In this document: in pieces, positions 1-10,591 of the stretch
How positions within the stretch are numbered: the stretch's first letter is position 1
Layout: each line of letters opens with the position of its first letter
DNA from: Lactifluus volemus
Lineage: Eukaryota > Basidiomycota > Agaricomycetes > Russulales > Russulaceae
Assembly: GCA_022376515.1 (NCBI GenBank)
Contig: WTXI01000071.1
Coordinates: 62,001 to 126,000, forward strand
Length of the DNA: 64,000 nucleotides
Reading direction: 5' to 3'
Made by a program: the position numbers and the translations under genes
Notes under the pieces: generated by a model
What the model saw: the letters and a program-made list of their open reading frames with translations, nothing else
Database searches by the model: none
Told to the model about the DNA's origin: nothing

Positions 1-2373
1 CGTCCGCACGCTGTATTTTCGTGCGCCGTAGCATGATCCTGTCTAACAAGACACGTAGCTTCTTGAACGCGATTCCACCCGGACCCTCCATTCCGTTCTT
101 CTGAATAGGGGTGAGAATTTCGTTGTTCCAGAAACACGTGTGCATCATAGGGCTATGTCCGCAATCTTGCGTGAAGTCAGCGAAAGAAGTAGCGACGTCT
201 AAATCGAAACACGCACCGTCACATGTCCGCTTATCACTGAACTTCCAATGTAAGGACTTGCAATCACACTTCTTACCTGAGCACAACCAGCTTCAGACAA
301 TCCCGGGTTGGAAAGATAAGCGGGGGAGACGTACAATAATAATGAGAGAAGGGATCACAGCCTAAGAACCTGATCAAACTGTATAATTCGCCCACTCGAT
401 TCTGAAGGGGTGTCCCGGAAAGGCACCAGCGATGGTTCGCTTTCAGTTCAAAAGTAGCTTTGGCGGTGTTCGTAGCACGTTCTTTGATATTATGAGCTTC
501 ATCGAGCTGTGATGTGGTGAACCCGTGAGAAGCATCATGGCAAGCTAGAACATTCGACGCACGATAACACGCTCCCATTCAACAGCGTGTATGGGTGACT
601 TCTCCTTGATGATTGCGCCCTTGCGTTTAAAGCCCGTCTGCTGCTTACGGAAGCAGCTCTCGAGCACGGCGTAAGTGGTAAGGACTACATCGTACTTCTT
701 CAACTCCTTGGGATCGGTTATTCGCGAAGCTCCATGCCAGACAAGTACGTCCATGCCAGCTGTGTGAGCTTCGATCTCGTTACGCCACTGCATGATCGCA
801 ACTGTCGGACTGAAAAAGTATGTAAGATCGCAAAGGAAATACGACGGGCATGAAAATGTTAACGTACGCCACGACAAGATTGGGCTTCGTAGAGCCGGAG
901 ACTATCAGGGCGATCATCTGGATTGTCTTTCCCATGCTAAAACGCGGTCAGGTTACACCGTGAACGTTCCGTTTTGTTCAACGCACCCCATCTCGTCCTA
1001 CCAAGGTTGGGTAAGTACAGGGGCCATTCTAGAAGGCACGATAGACTGACCGCCAAAAGTCCACCAGCGTATTGACCAAATTCTTGCTTGCGCATCCAGT
1101 AGAGCGATTCTTGCTGGAACGGTAGGAGGGCTACTTTGAGCCCCGAGGGCTGCTCCGCTTTCTGGGGCTCCACAATGCCGACCTTGACCTCGAGGTCGCC
1201 CCAGGCATCACGAAGCTCAGGGTGGTGTCTATGCAGTTGAATTGTAGATCTCTCTGCCTGTACCAGAACCAAGTCAGCCTCAACAACGAAACGCTCGAAC
1301 GATATTTAGAACCTACGTGTGTCAAACGTCTGCCAAGCCGGTACTGTAACATTCTCATCTCCTGCTTTTCCAGACGGGATTGTCTTCGAGCCTCTCTACG
1401 ATCCAACAAAAAATCAAACTGATGGCCTTGGCTGTCATTTTCGGTTTTCCCTTTGCCTTTGTTCATGTTCCTGCGCTTGCCTGGATTCGCCTTAACCTTC
1501 CGTGCGATAGGTTCGTCTTCGGAATCGGTGTTTACCGGCAGGTCATCCTCAAGGTGACCATCAGAAACTACTTCTGCAGCAGCTCCGAGACTTTGTTCCC
1601 AGGCAAGGTGATGCTCCTCCGCGAGGGCAGCCATTTCAGCATACGCGGAAACACTCGTCGATGCGTCCCCATGCGACGCGTCGTTAAGGGAGGCTGTGAT
1701 GGCGGCGTCAACCATCATCGCTTCAATTTCTTCATCTTTAACACCATTATAATTTTGGGGGGCAACACGGGATGACCGCTGGTGGGGTGACTTGCGGGCG
1801 TTGCGAAGGGCAGCGCCTTGGTCCTCTTCGTATTCGGAATCGGAATCAGATTGGTTACAGTCATACTCGCTGACCTGAGAATCGAAATCCGAATCTTCTT
1901 GTAGACTCAGACTGGCTTCGAAGTTGGGAACCTCAAGTCCGTCAACAAGATTGGAAGGCGCCTTCCCTTTGCCCTTATCCTTGGAATTCTCGTGATAAGC
2001 GATAACGATCAATCACAGACAACTCGTTGGAGCTAGGGCAATTGCCCGCACTCACGTTTGAAGACCGGGCTGGAATCTCAACGCATTTCATGGTTGTTGC
2101 ACGCCTCTTTGAAGGTTTGATAAAGACAGACAGACTGTCGTCATCATCACTCTCAGCAGACCTCTTCTGGCCCGTTCCTGCAGTCCCTTTGATAATTCCT
2201 TTGGACATGTTCTGAAAATGGTGTTCTTCTTCATCTTCGCCGCTTGTGGCAGGTGTTCCGATGGTAGAACCCACGTTGCTGTTGGGAAAGGGGACAGAGG
2301 AGGCGGGTGTTGTAGGGGTTGTTGTCGATGCATCCATTTGCTGCGCAATCAACATTCCCCTGGTCCTTGCCAT
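1..2373 (-). CDS. RAD16: Rad16-type SNF2 DNA repair helicase (5' part, runs off left edge)
   Basis: SNF2-family ATPase of the Rad16 type, which in yeast acts with Rad7 in global-genome nucleotide excision repair in the nucleus. The start at 2373 opens an acidic, Ser-rich N-terminal region. Exon 1 ends at a GTGAGT donor near 2055 and the frame resumes after an AG near 1990. Then come the helicase Q-region ([20 protein letters not shown], near 1060-1120), Walker A (DEMGMGKTIQ, built from three exons including an 11-nt microexon at 987-997), the [10 protein letters not shown] block near 770, the Walker B/DEAH box ([11 protein letters not shown], near 500) and motif III ([20 protein letters not shown], near 400-430). 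The last visible exon (1-160) carries [15 protein letters not shown] and LRRTK, typical of Rad16 just before the RING insertion. The C-terminal helicase half lies outside the window. Longer open frames across this locus read through introns. The Rad16 identity rests on motif order and is strong. Confidence 0.93.
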
Positions 2374-3266
2374 TGATTGACTTTTTTTTACTGTAAAAGA
2401 AAGCCAACAACGGTTTTATTTGTAGTCAAAACTGAAAAAAAGAAAAAGTCGAAGGACAAGGAGGATCAAAAGGTAGGAGCAGTCGAGTCTGTCGCGTTTA
2501 GTCGCGCGGCTCCGACTCTCGGTAAATACCGTGTTACGCGTGCCACAAGCGCGTCGATCGTTCTCGACCGGTTCGAACCACACGTCGCGACTGAACTGAT
2601 TGTTTCCAAGCGTGGACGACCCTGCTTTCGTGATCGGGAACGGACCATTTTCGCGAATGTAGCCTCGTGCGTCGTTAATTTGAATTTCAACAACTCTCCC
2701 GTGCCTTACCGCCGACAAGTGCAGTTTTCCCACCACGTGTAAAACGAGTGTCGGCTGACCGCCCACTGACTCATTCAGTACAAATGAAAAACAAATCTTT
2801 TCTTCCTATTTCGAGCGCTACTTGGCTAAAAACCCGCAAAGGTCGATGAGTTTGATGACCAACGTGGCGCTCGTTGAGCCGCAAGGCTGATCTGTAACTC
2901 CCCTCATGCAACTGCGATCGCCCCATCATGGCGCCGTAAGCTTCTTCTAGGAGGTGATCGATCCAAAAGCCCGCGCTGGAATTTGTCCTTGCCCAGGCTT
3001 GTCCCATGACCACCGAGATATGGCACGTCACTACAATAAATCTTCTCACCCACAACTGGATTTTCTATTTGGGTAAAGCAAACATGTTTGATATCGTAAA
3101 TAAATACAATCAGTAATGTCGCAGATACGCCGCTCGGGTACTTCCACCAATCGAGTGTAGAAAAGCAGACATCATTCTACGTCTCTCAATGCCCAATTCC
3201 ACTCGAAAAGTGGGACAAGTGTCAGTGTCAGTCATGATGACTGTGACCTCGCGTGTTCCAAAGCAA
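2374..3266. other. Intergenic, no gene seen
   Basis: This stretch separates the Rad16 start from the stop of the next minus-strand gene. It must hold the Rad16 promoter and the 3' region of the WW gene. Short open frames exist on both strands, but none has protein-like composition or splice-linked continuation that I can recognise. Confidence 0.6.
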
Positions 3267-4226
3267 CTACCAGTCACCACGATAATCGGGATCAACATAA
3301 TCGCCATCTTGGTATTGAGCATCAGCGAAGCCTGGCGTAACACGCAACCGGATCAGTTCTAGTGTAAAGAAATTGAAAGTAAAAAAATTCGACCGACCCT
3401 CGGTGTAGGCCTCCGCTTCGTCGTGACGCTCATGACGCTCGAACGCCTCAGCCAGTACGACACCACCGAGTATTCCTGCACCGCCCGCTATTGCCAGAAA
3501 ATGAGTCTAGTCCTGTCCTCGCGGGAATGTTCCATTCATACCTAATGCTGCAGTTCCCAAGCCCCCCCCTCTACCAAGATGATGACGTCCGGCATTTGTC
3601 GGTTGTTGTACCGCTGGTTGCCCGGACGGAGAAACATACACTAATGATAGTCACGGCGCTTGAGCATCACGGCATCCCCTCTTGCTAATAGATTTGTACC
3701 TGGCTGTGGCGGCTGCTGCTGCTGTTGTTGCTGCCAACCTGGCCACCCTTGACCTTGATTACGATAACCGTCATAACCCGGCGGTGTGTAGTGTGGCTGC
3801 TGCGGCGGCTGCTGCTGCTGGTAGCCGCGATCCTGTGGATCGACATATCCGCCCCCTGGGTTGTACCCCCCCGGTGCCTGCTGATATGACGCGTATGCTG
3901 AGCGGGGCGGAGGGTTAGGAGGCGGTGCAAAGGATGGCTGCGGATTAGCCGAAGATGGACGGTCAAGTGGATGGTGCCACTGTGACTGCGATTGATTTTT
4001 CGTGGTGTCTACATAATACCTGTACAAAAAGCAACCTGTTTCGGTACGGCCGTCATTGGGTGACTGCCAACGTACCAGGCATGATAGCTGTTGAAAAGAT
4101 CAGATTAAGGGTGATCGTTAGTAGCGAGAGCGGGACCCACCTGGGATCATATTGCGTAGTCCAGCCAAGGGGAAGGGGTCTGCGGTCAGGATTCTCGGGA
4201 GGACGAGAGAAAGATGGAGAGGACAT
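3267..4226 (-). CDS. WW-domain protein with Gln/Pro/Tyr-rich middle
   Basis: Five-exon model. Exon 1 (4141-4226) starts MSSPSFSRPPENPDRRPLP and gives the first WW half (LPLGWTTQYDP). After a GTGGGT...ACAG intron, exon 2 (from 4019) completes it with YYVDTTKNQSQSQWHHP, so both signature Trp and the Tyr pair are present. A low-complexity Pro/Gln/Gly/Tyr segment follows, encoded partly by CAG/CAA repeats near 3700-3740 and 3800-3830. Exon 3 ends in a glycine-rich stretch (GRGGGLGTAALG), exon 4 (ending 3398) encodes AGILGGVVLAEAFERHE, and exon 5 (3267-3331) ends DPDYRGDW-stop. WW domains bind proline-rich ligands. The Gly-rich tail with an AEAFE motif is a layout I know from small fungal WW proteins of unknown role. 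The phase agreement I checked supports the splices of exons 1-2 and 4-5; the exon 2-3 splice is inferred. No specific function can be given. Confidence 0.82.
3700..3835. repeat. Imperfect CAG/CAA trinucleotide tracts
   Basis: Two clusters of GCT/GTT triplets on plus (CAG/CAA on minus), near 3708-3735 and 3804-3822, encode polyglutamine runs in the WW-domain protein. They are interrupted and short, and such tracts usually vary in length between strains. Confidence 0.75.
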
Positions 4227-4845
4227 GTGGATATCGATGAGAGAGAACGGCGGGTGCGCAAGAGGGGGGGGGTCACTGATGAGTATTTTATATTCCTGGC
4301 CGCGGTACATCGGTCATTGGACCAATCGGAGCCTTGGACCCTGCTGACAATGTGTCCTTCTTACCCAGCCTCACCGCCCGGTCTCTCCCCTCCCGGCCGC
4401 GCCTGGCCGGATGCGTCCGCGGAAGTGCGGATGGACCATCATCGCATCAACAACAACATCAATCCAGTTCATGATCAGTTCAGTTCAAGTTCAGTCAGTT
4501 ACCCAGTGCCCAAGTCCGTTTCGGTATCACTACACCGGCGCATGGCCGAGCGCTCCTTAGCGGACCCTAACAATCCGTGTTTGATGGTGCTGACCCCCGA
4601 GAGAAGCGGCACCTCTCGCCTCCAAATTTCTATTTGGAATCAGCGCTGCGTCAATTCGAGCGATGTACCATTTATGACAACCAGGGACCGATCGAGATAA
4701 GCGTATAAGGTATGTAACATCCAGGACGTCTCAGAAGCACGGAAATATTTAAAAAAATATAAAAAATAAAACCATGAGCGGTAAGTGGTCAGTCGGTCAA
4801 TCGGCCCATCGGTCTCGTGAGTAGGGTCAGCTGGTACAGCTCACC
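4227..4845. other. Intergenic between WW gene and HMG-box gene
   Basis: This holds the upstream region of the WW gene and the 3' flank of the HMG-box gene, both on minus. An A/T-rich tract lies at about 4743-4773. Direct repeats of a TTCAGTT-like word occur near 4465-4500. No convincing coding frame was found. Confidence 0.55.
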
Positions 4846-5901
4846 TCACGCCTTGCTTCTCTTCTTCTTTTCCTGACGTGCTGGCATCGATGCTGCAGAA
4901 GAGCTGATCATGCTCTTCGGTTTTACAGTACTAGTGGCCGTGGCAATCTCGACCTTACGCTTTGCCTTGCTCTTCGCGGGTGGTGGTGGAGTGGGCGCGT
5001 GTAACTCCTCCTCCACTTTATCATCATCTTCATCGCCGGAATTTCCCTCTGTCTCGTCTTCTTCCACCTCGGACTTGTCAGATGAGCTCGTATCAGCGGA
5101 GGAATCACTTGACTCCGGTGGTTTTCGTGCTAATTTAGCGCCCTTAATTTCTTTTAGCCCGCTTAGCATGCGCAACACAAAAAGGGTACGGACGGGTGGA
5201 ACAGCTGTGCCTGGATGCACGGCTTCTTCTTCGATAGTGGCGGCGGCGGGCTTACGGCTGGCCGGTTTCGCAGGTGCCACGATGCCCCGGCGTTCCTCAT
5301 AAGCTCGCTTTTCTGTCTCCCACTTCTGTTTAGCTACGGCTTGGAGACGCTCGTAGGGCTAACAGAGCACGTTATTAGAAGCAACCCGAGGATAAATCCC
5401 AGATAAAACACGAACGGCCTTCTGTTCCGGCGTCATCTCTGCCCACTGCTTCGAAACTCGGGCCAATACCTCGTTCATACTGATGTCGGGATGCTGCTTG
5501 CGTAGCTCCTGACGCAGGTCATTTTGGAAGAAAATGTAGGAAGATGCTGCGCGTTTGGGCGCATCGGGATCCTTGACCTTTTTGGTTACGATGCGTCTCT
5601 TCTTGGTTACACCCTCGACGTCCTCTTCCTCCGTCCCGAGGCGTTTGGCTCCGGCATGTGCAACTCCTGGAGGGACCAGATGGTTTCCGTTAAAGGAAGC
5701 CTGTGTCAACATCTGCGCAAACTGATCGGCAACATTCGCGCAATGTCGCATTTGCTCTGCAACAGAGTTCAGACTTGCAATGAGCTAGACGCCGAGAAGG
5801 TTGAGTGGAAAGAGAAACGATTGCATATATCAAGGACTAGCCGTTAATTTTTGACGTTCAATCTGGGCAAACACCGGGTCGTGTTGTGCTGAATTTGCCA
5901 T
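4846..5901 (-). CDS. HMG-box DNA-binding protein
   Basis: Nuclear architectural protein with one HMG box. The start at 5901 gives MANSAQHDPVFAQIERQKLT. Exon 2 (from 5784) gives LIASLNSVAEQMRHCANVAD, then a basic linker and the box: KDPDAPKRAASSYIFFQNDL, then LRKQHPDISMNEVLARVSKQ and WAEMTPEQKA. An intron of about 60 nt (GTTCGT...TTAG) sits inside the box; the next exon resumes PYERLQAVAKQKWETEKRAY and completes helix 3. The C-terminus is acidic then basic (EVEEDETEGNSGDEDDD, then Lys-rich, ending KKKRSKA), like HMGB/Nhp6-related proteins. The first intron is unusual: phase 0 joining needs a GC donor (see findings). A further short intron near 5150-5200 is possible. It is divergent from the PNUTS gene across 399 bp. 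HMG identity is firm; orthology to a specific yeast gene is not claimed. Confidence 0.88.
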
Positions 5902-6300
5902 TGTGCAGCAAAGAAGAGAGAGCTGGGCACGTGTGGTTTAACTCGATAAGCTTGGATATTCGAAGTAGTCGGAGTTGTAAATAAAATAATCGGAGATTTA
6001 ATCTGAGTTTTAGGTCATAAAGTGGCCATTTTCGCAGGAGATAATAAGCGTCAACGACGACTGAAAAACGCTCCTTCCAGACTGGCCATTCAAGACTTTG
6101 TCCCGGCTGGCAGGTCTGTTAGCAGTATCATCCCAGAAAGTTCCGTTATTCTTCTTTCTCTCCTCGTCTTTTGCGGTTCGGTTACGCCACATTTGAGCCG
6201 TAATTGTGTGTTTTACCAGTCGTCGGGAAAGTGCAGTAGCGCCTCGCAACAGAGAAAGGGGAAAAAGGAAAAGGGAAAAGAATAAAAAGACTTTCGACAA
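5902..6300. promoter_or_regulatory. Shared divergent promoter region (HMG-box / PNUTS)
   Basis: 399 bp separates the two start codons of divergently transcribed genes, so both core promoters must lie here. I see no clear TATA box; there is a pyrimidine/purine-rich stretch close to the plus-strand start (6250-6290). The boundaries are inferred from the gene models. Confidence 0.55.
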
Positions 6301-9300
6301 ATGGACGTATTTTCGAATACGTCCGCCTGGTTACAACATTCTCCCACCCAAGTTGCCCAGTCGTCATCTCAGGTCGTTCAGAACGACCTGGCCGATTCCC
6401 AACGACCTCCCAACTCGACCGATTGGAAAGACTCGTCATCAACAGCGTCAGGCCCAAATGGAGCGTCCGGAAACATTGATCTCCACGACTTTGGTCTGGG
6501 AGACCTTTCTGGTAAGCACCGCGTGCACGCCTCACGATACGCCTACCCGTACGCAACGCCAAGTCGGCCTGACTGGAAATTTCCAGCGCCACAGACGTCC
6601 TCAACATCCCTTACCACCACTTCCCCTTTCTTCAATTACACCAACAACTTCTTTCTCCCTTCCGTCCCTCCCTCTTACAATGCGATGTCCTATGGCTCTT
6701 CCTCCTGGTCGCCTCAACCAGGACAGGTGCCTTTATCAACCTACTCTACCCTCAATGGCGCAACTTCCGCAAATTCACCTCAATCCCCATCCTCCCATCC
6801 CTCCTCCCAGGCTAATATCGAGTGCGTAACATGATTGTCCGCTTACTATCTCAATTCACACATCCGTCACAGTCCCGCACTAACGACCCTTAGCACCTCA
6901 AGCCCACCACTTTCATATTCTCCAACCAATGTTTCCCAACAGCAAGCATCTCAGCATCACCTACCATTGCATTCCCATTACCCTCAATTATCGTCTCTAT
7001 CTATTGCATATACACAACAGGCATCCCCTCCCCCTTTGGCCCCCACCCTCTCGCAGACGACACAAAGTCAATCACAGTCACATTCCCAATCGCAACAGTC
7101 ACAACAGTCCCAAGGGACGCTCTCTCCCTTCGCTCTCCATGCCCCCCAGCTCTTGTCTGCTATTCCACCGTCCTCGTTCTACGCCGCGACACCTCAGTCC
7201 GATTCGCCCGTCCCTCCGTCTCAAAGCCGTCGGGAGGCCTTCCTCGATGCCATCAAGCCCTTTCTTCAGACAAAGAGTTTTTCTGGAGGCGCCCGTAGCG
7301 TGCAGCAACTCGTCAGTCGAATAATAGAATTCGGTATCTTGGAAGTGAGTGCACAGACCAGACTTGATATCCTTACCAAGATCCGAGACAATGCCGGCAA
7401 CAATTATTTTCGGGCCTGGCTCGAGAGTGTGCCTGCGATGGATGTCACGCGGGAGTGGCTGAAAGCAGGGGCAACTGCCGGTGCAGATAACCAAGTGCTG
7501 GAAACTGTCATGCCATCACTTCATGTGTGTTCCTTATGCTTATATTCCCTGTTTTTTGTGCCTCATCATATTTTTGACGTTTATATTTTTGCTGTCATGC
7601 CGTTAAATGACCCTGCACGGTTTGTCACTATCGGTTAGATTGCGGATCGCCTGCCTTTTACCGGTGAGACGCTCGTCTCTTCTAAAATTGGCAAAATTGT
7701 GCGCAAGCTCGCCAAAGATGCTCCGATCCCTGGTGAGTGCTCACTTTTACTTTCAAGTCGAGTACTCCGAGTGTGGAGCCAAACGTTTCTGCATCTCTCT
7801 GCGTGGGTTGCAATTCATGCACCAGTTATAATACTTTGCCACACTTTTGTCATAAATGCTCTGTGAAATGGGAGAGCAATGTCTGACCATATGTCCAATC
7901 ATACAACGTTTTCTACAGCGGTCAAAGACATGGCAGCGAATCTCGAGCGGAAGTGGCGGAATCAATTCGTCTTCATGCAGGATCAGGTCATGCCCGCTGA
8001 TGATGATGTGCAGGGTGGGTTTGGTCATCACCCATGTGTCATTGATCCATTGATAAATGTCTTTCTTTATTTGAACCACAAATAGACGTGAAACAAAAGA
8101 AGCGAAAACTCCCTGATGCCCCGTCCAAGCCTGGTCCGCCTGCGAAGAAGAGTGCGGTGTCCGTAGCATCGTCGTCGCGACCTTCAGTCGTGGTCAAGAA
8201 GGAAGGGAGGCCATCAACAGTGGGGGCGACGGCGGCAACGATGAAGGAGTCAAAATCGGACTCATCTTTTTTTTCTGCACCTAAACAGAAACCGAAGTTG
8301 CCAAGCTTCAAAAAGGCCCCCGGAGGAACGGCGGCGCCGACTATGATAAAGAAGGAGCCTGCGGCAAACGTCGCGCAACCGTCATCGACTGATGCGTTCC
8401 AGGAGGCGCTGAAGGACATGGCGAGGGCCCGTCGACCGTCGCCTGCTGCGCCTGCGCCTAGTACATCCAGTAATGCGGAGGCGGTATTATCTGTGGCATC
8501 GGCCAACACCAAACTGCTCAAAAAGAAAAAATCCGTAACCTGGGCTCCCGATGGGCAGCTCGAGTTGGTGAAACTCATTGAGAGGGCGGTGTACGACGAC
8601 GATCCCGTTGATGTCAGCCTCCTCTTCCTATTAATAATTGTACAGTACATTAATTACGTGTCACTCGTGCTGATTTACAGGGTACGCCACACGCATTGCA
8701 CAATGTACGTGAATTGGAAAGAGGGGAGGGAGCCGCTCTACATGCCCACTTATTCGAGGAGCTTCTTGATTGGACTGAGCCGCAACGTAAGCATTGCTCA
8801 AATTGGCGCCAAGCGAGGTCGCACTGACACCGCATCTTACCAGCCATCGACCTTTCGGAAGACGTTGAAGCGCGCCCGCGGGGGGAAGGTAGCCAAGAAC
8901 GTGGTGCCCAAGAGCAGCGCGAACTTACCGCTCTCGGTGCATCTTATCTCGTTCAACCGATACCTGATTCGCCCGCGGATCTATCGCCCAACTCGGTACT
9001 TTCCCAGGAGCAAGTGGACGAAAACGTAGTACATATGCTTGCAGGTGCCGAAATTGATGCCCTCTCCTGGCCGCCTATGATACCGGCGGCGCCATTACCT
9101 GGCGCGAGCGTCGCGGAGCTCGTTGGTCAGCTTGCCGCCAACGGCGTGGGAACCCACATGGCCGGTGGGGTACCTGATGTTGCGGCCCCACCTCCAGGGG
9201 GGTTCGACCCTGCTGTTTTGGCGCAGTTTGCGAGCAGTATTCCGCAAGAGCAGCTCCAACAGCTTGCACAGATGTTTGCCACACAGCCGTCGTCGTCGTC

Positions 9301-9695
9301 GTCGTCGTCATCATCGCTACCACAAGGCGATGAACAGCAAAGTTGGGACGCACAACAGGCCCCGGCACAGGCGGCATTTTCGGCAGACGCCGCGGGTGGT
9401 GCGTCACGCGATCGTTGGCCCCATGCGCCAGAAGAACCGAGGTGGGGCGCGGGGTCCGGGCGGGGACGCGGGCGGGGCCGCCCGCTGGACGGAAGTAGAC
9501 AGTTTAAATCGCGAATACCTTGCTCGTTCTATGCACAAGGAAGGCAAGCACACATTTCTATATACCCCCCCTTTTTCTTTCTTGTCTGTGAGCGTGAAAA
9601 TGAAACTAATGGCATTTTTTTTTTGGGTTGTTCAAAAAAACAGATGCAAGTATGGCGATCAGTGCAATTTTAGTCACGATCAGGATTTTAGCTAA
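6301..9695 (+). CDS. PNUTS/Ppn1-type PP1 regulatory subunit (TFIIS-N, RVxF-type motif, CCCH finger)
   Basis: Predicted nuclear protein phosphatase 1 targeting subunit. Exon 1 is 6301-6821; the intron ends at 6893. The N-terminus is a long Ser/Gln/Pro-rich disordered region. A TFIIS N-terminal (LW-type) helical domain spans about 7230-8030 (AFLDAIKPFLQTK ... LPFTGETLVSSKIGKIVRKL ... NLERKWRNQF). A PP1-docking RVxF-like motif follows at about 8525-8560 (KKKKSVTWAPDGQLELVKLI), the same arrangement as in animal PNUTS. A poly-Ser tract sits near 9290, then an Arg/Gly-rich RGRGRGR segment and a C-terminal CCCH zinc finger (C-x7-C-x5-C-x3-H, CSFYAQGRCKYGDQCNFSH). The finger is completed only if intron 9544-9643 with a GC donor is removed; the stop is then 9693-9695. 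In fission yeast the related Ppn1 tethers the PP1 Dis2 to the cleavage/polyadenylation machinery. The domain set makes the call confident. Confidence 0.9.
9289..9315. repeat. GTC/ATC triplet repeat encoding polyserine
   Basis: A run of about eight consecutive TCG/TCA-type triplets inside the PNUTS-like gene encodes a Ser homopolymer in a disordered region. Confidence 0.8.
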
Positions 9696-10591
9696 GTGTG
9701 GGGGGGACGGGGGGGAACTCTTGGGGCGGGTGGGGGCGGGGCACATACGACGACTCGTGCGTCGTGCGTGCGGTGTAGCGGTGATTTATATCCTATCCAG
9801 TAATAGCCAGCAAGCAGCGAGCGTGGCACGCGGTTCTGGTCATGGGTGCGACTTGGGGAACACGGGAAAACCCGGAGCACGCGCCAGTCGCCCCTCTTCC
9901 TTTGAGAGGGTACTGTATGGGAATTCATCATCGAGTGCCCTTGGGCACGTAGTACCCTGTTTTTTTTAACCACCACAATTCATTTGGTGTATGAATGTAT
10001 AAAAGGGAAGTCATGAGACAAGAAACGTTTCACGGAGATTATGGGTGGCGCCTTCGGTACGTATTGTTAAATAAGGGATGGGGATGGATAGCGCTATCGC
10101 TATCCTTATCCAAAGATGTCCAATCCTTCAGATCGATCCGAGGTGTCCACCCCTCTCGGCGAAATTTCGCAATTTTTTCGTTTGTCTAGCAGTATACACA
10201 CAACAACAACACACTCAAGAGAGAGGTGCATTACTAGAGTAGCTTTGTTGCGCACCAAGCACCCGATATAGGATACGTACAACGTGGATAAATATGACGC
10301 TATAAAACATGGACATATGGCAAATCCAGGTGCGCAAGAACGGGGGAGGGCGGAGCTGGACAAGTAAAAGAAAAAAAAAACAGGGGAAAAAAAAAAGAGT
10401 CCGTAGTAGAATACATGTAATTTCTAACATATTGCAGGAACGAAATGATTGAATTACCAAATGCGTTGCGAGCGAGAGGGTACGAGCAGAGAGTGAGGTA
10501 AGGAGAAAGGAAAACAGAGGTTTGGTGAGTTTACAGACGCGGTGTCGACACAGGAAATGGGTCAGGAGGGACAGCGAACTACGATGGGCCA
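9696..10591. other. Tail-to-tail intergenic region
   Basis: This separates the plus-strand PNUTS-like stop from the minus-strand Ldb-like stop, so it should contain both 3' UTRs. It has a G-rich patch (9699-9738) and two A-runs (about 10370-10400). I see no gene. Confidence 0.55.
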
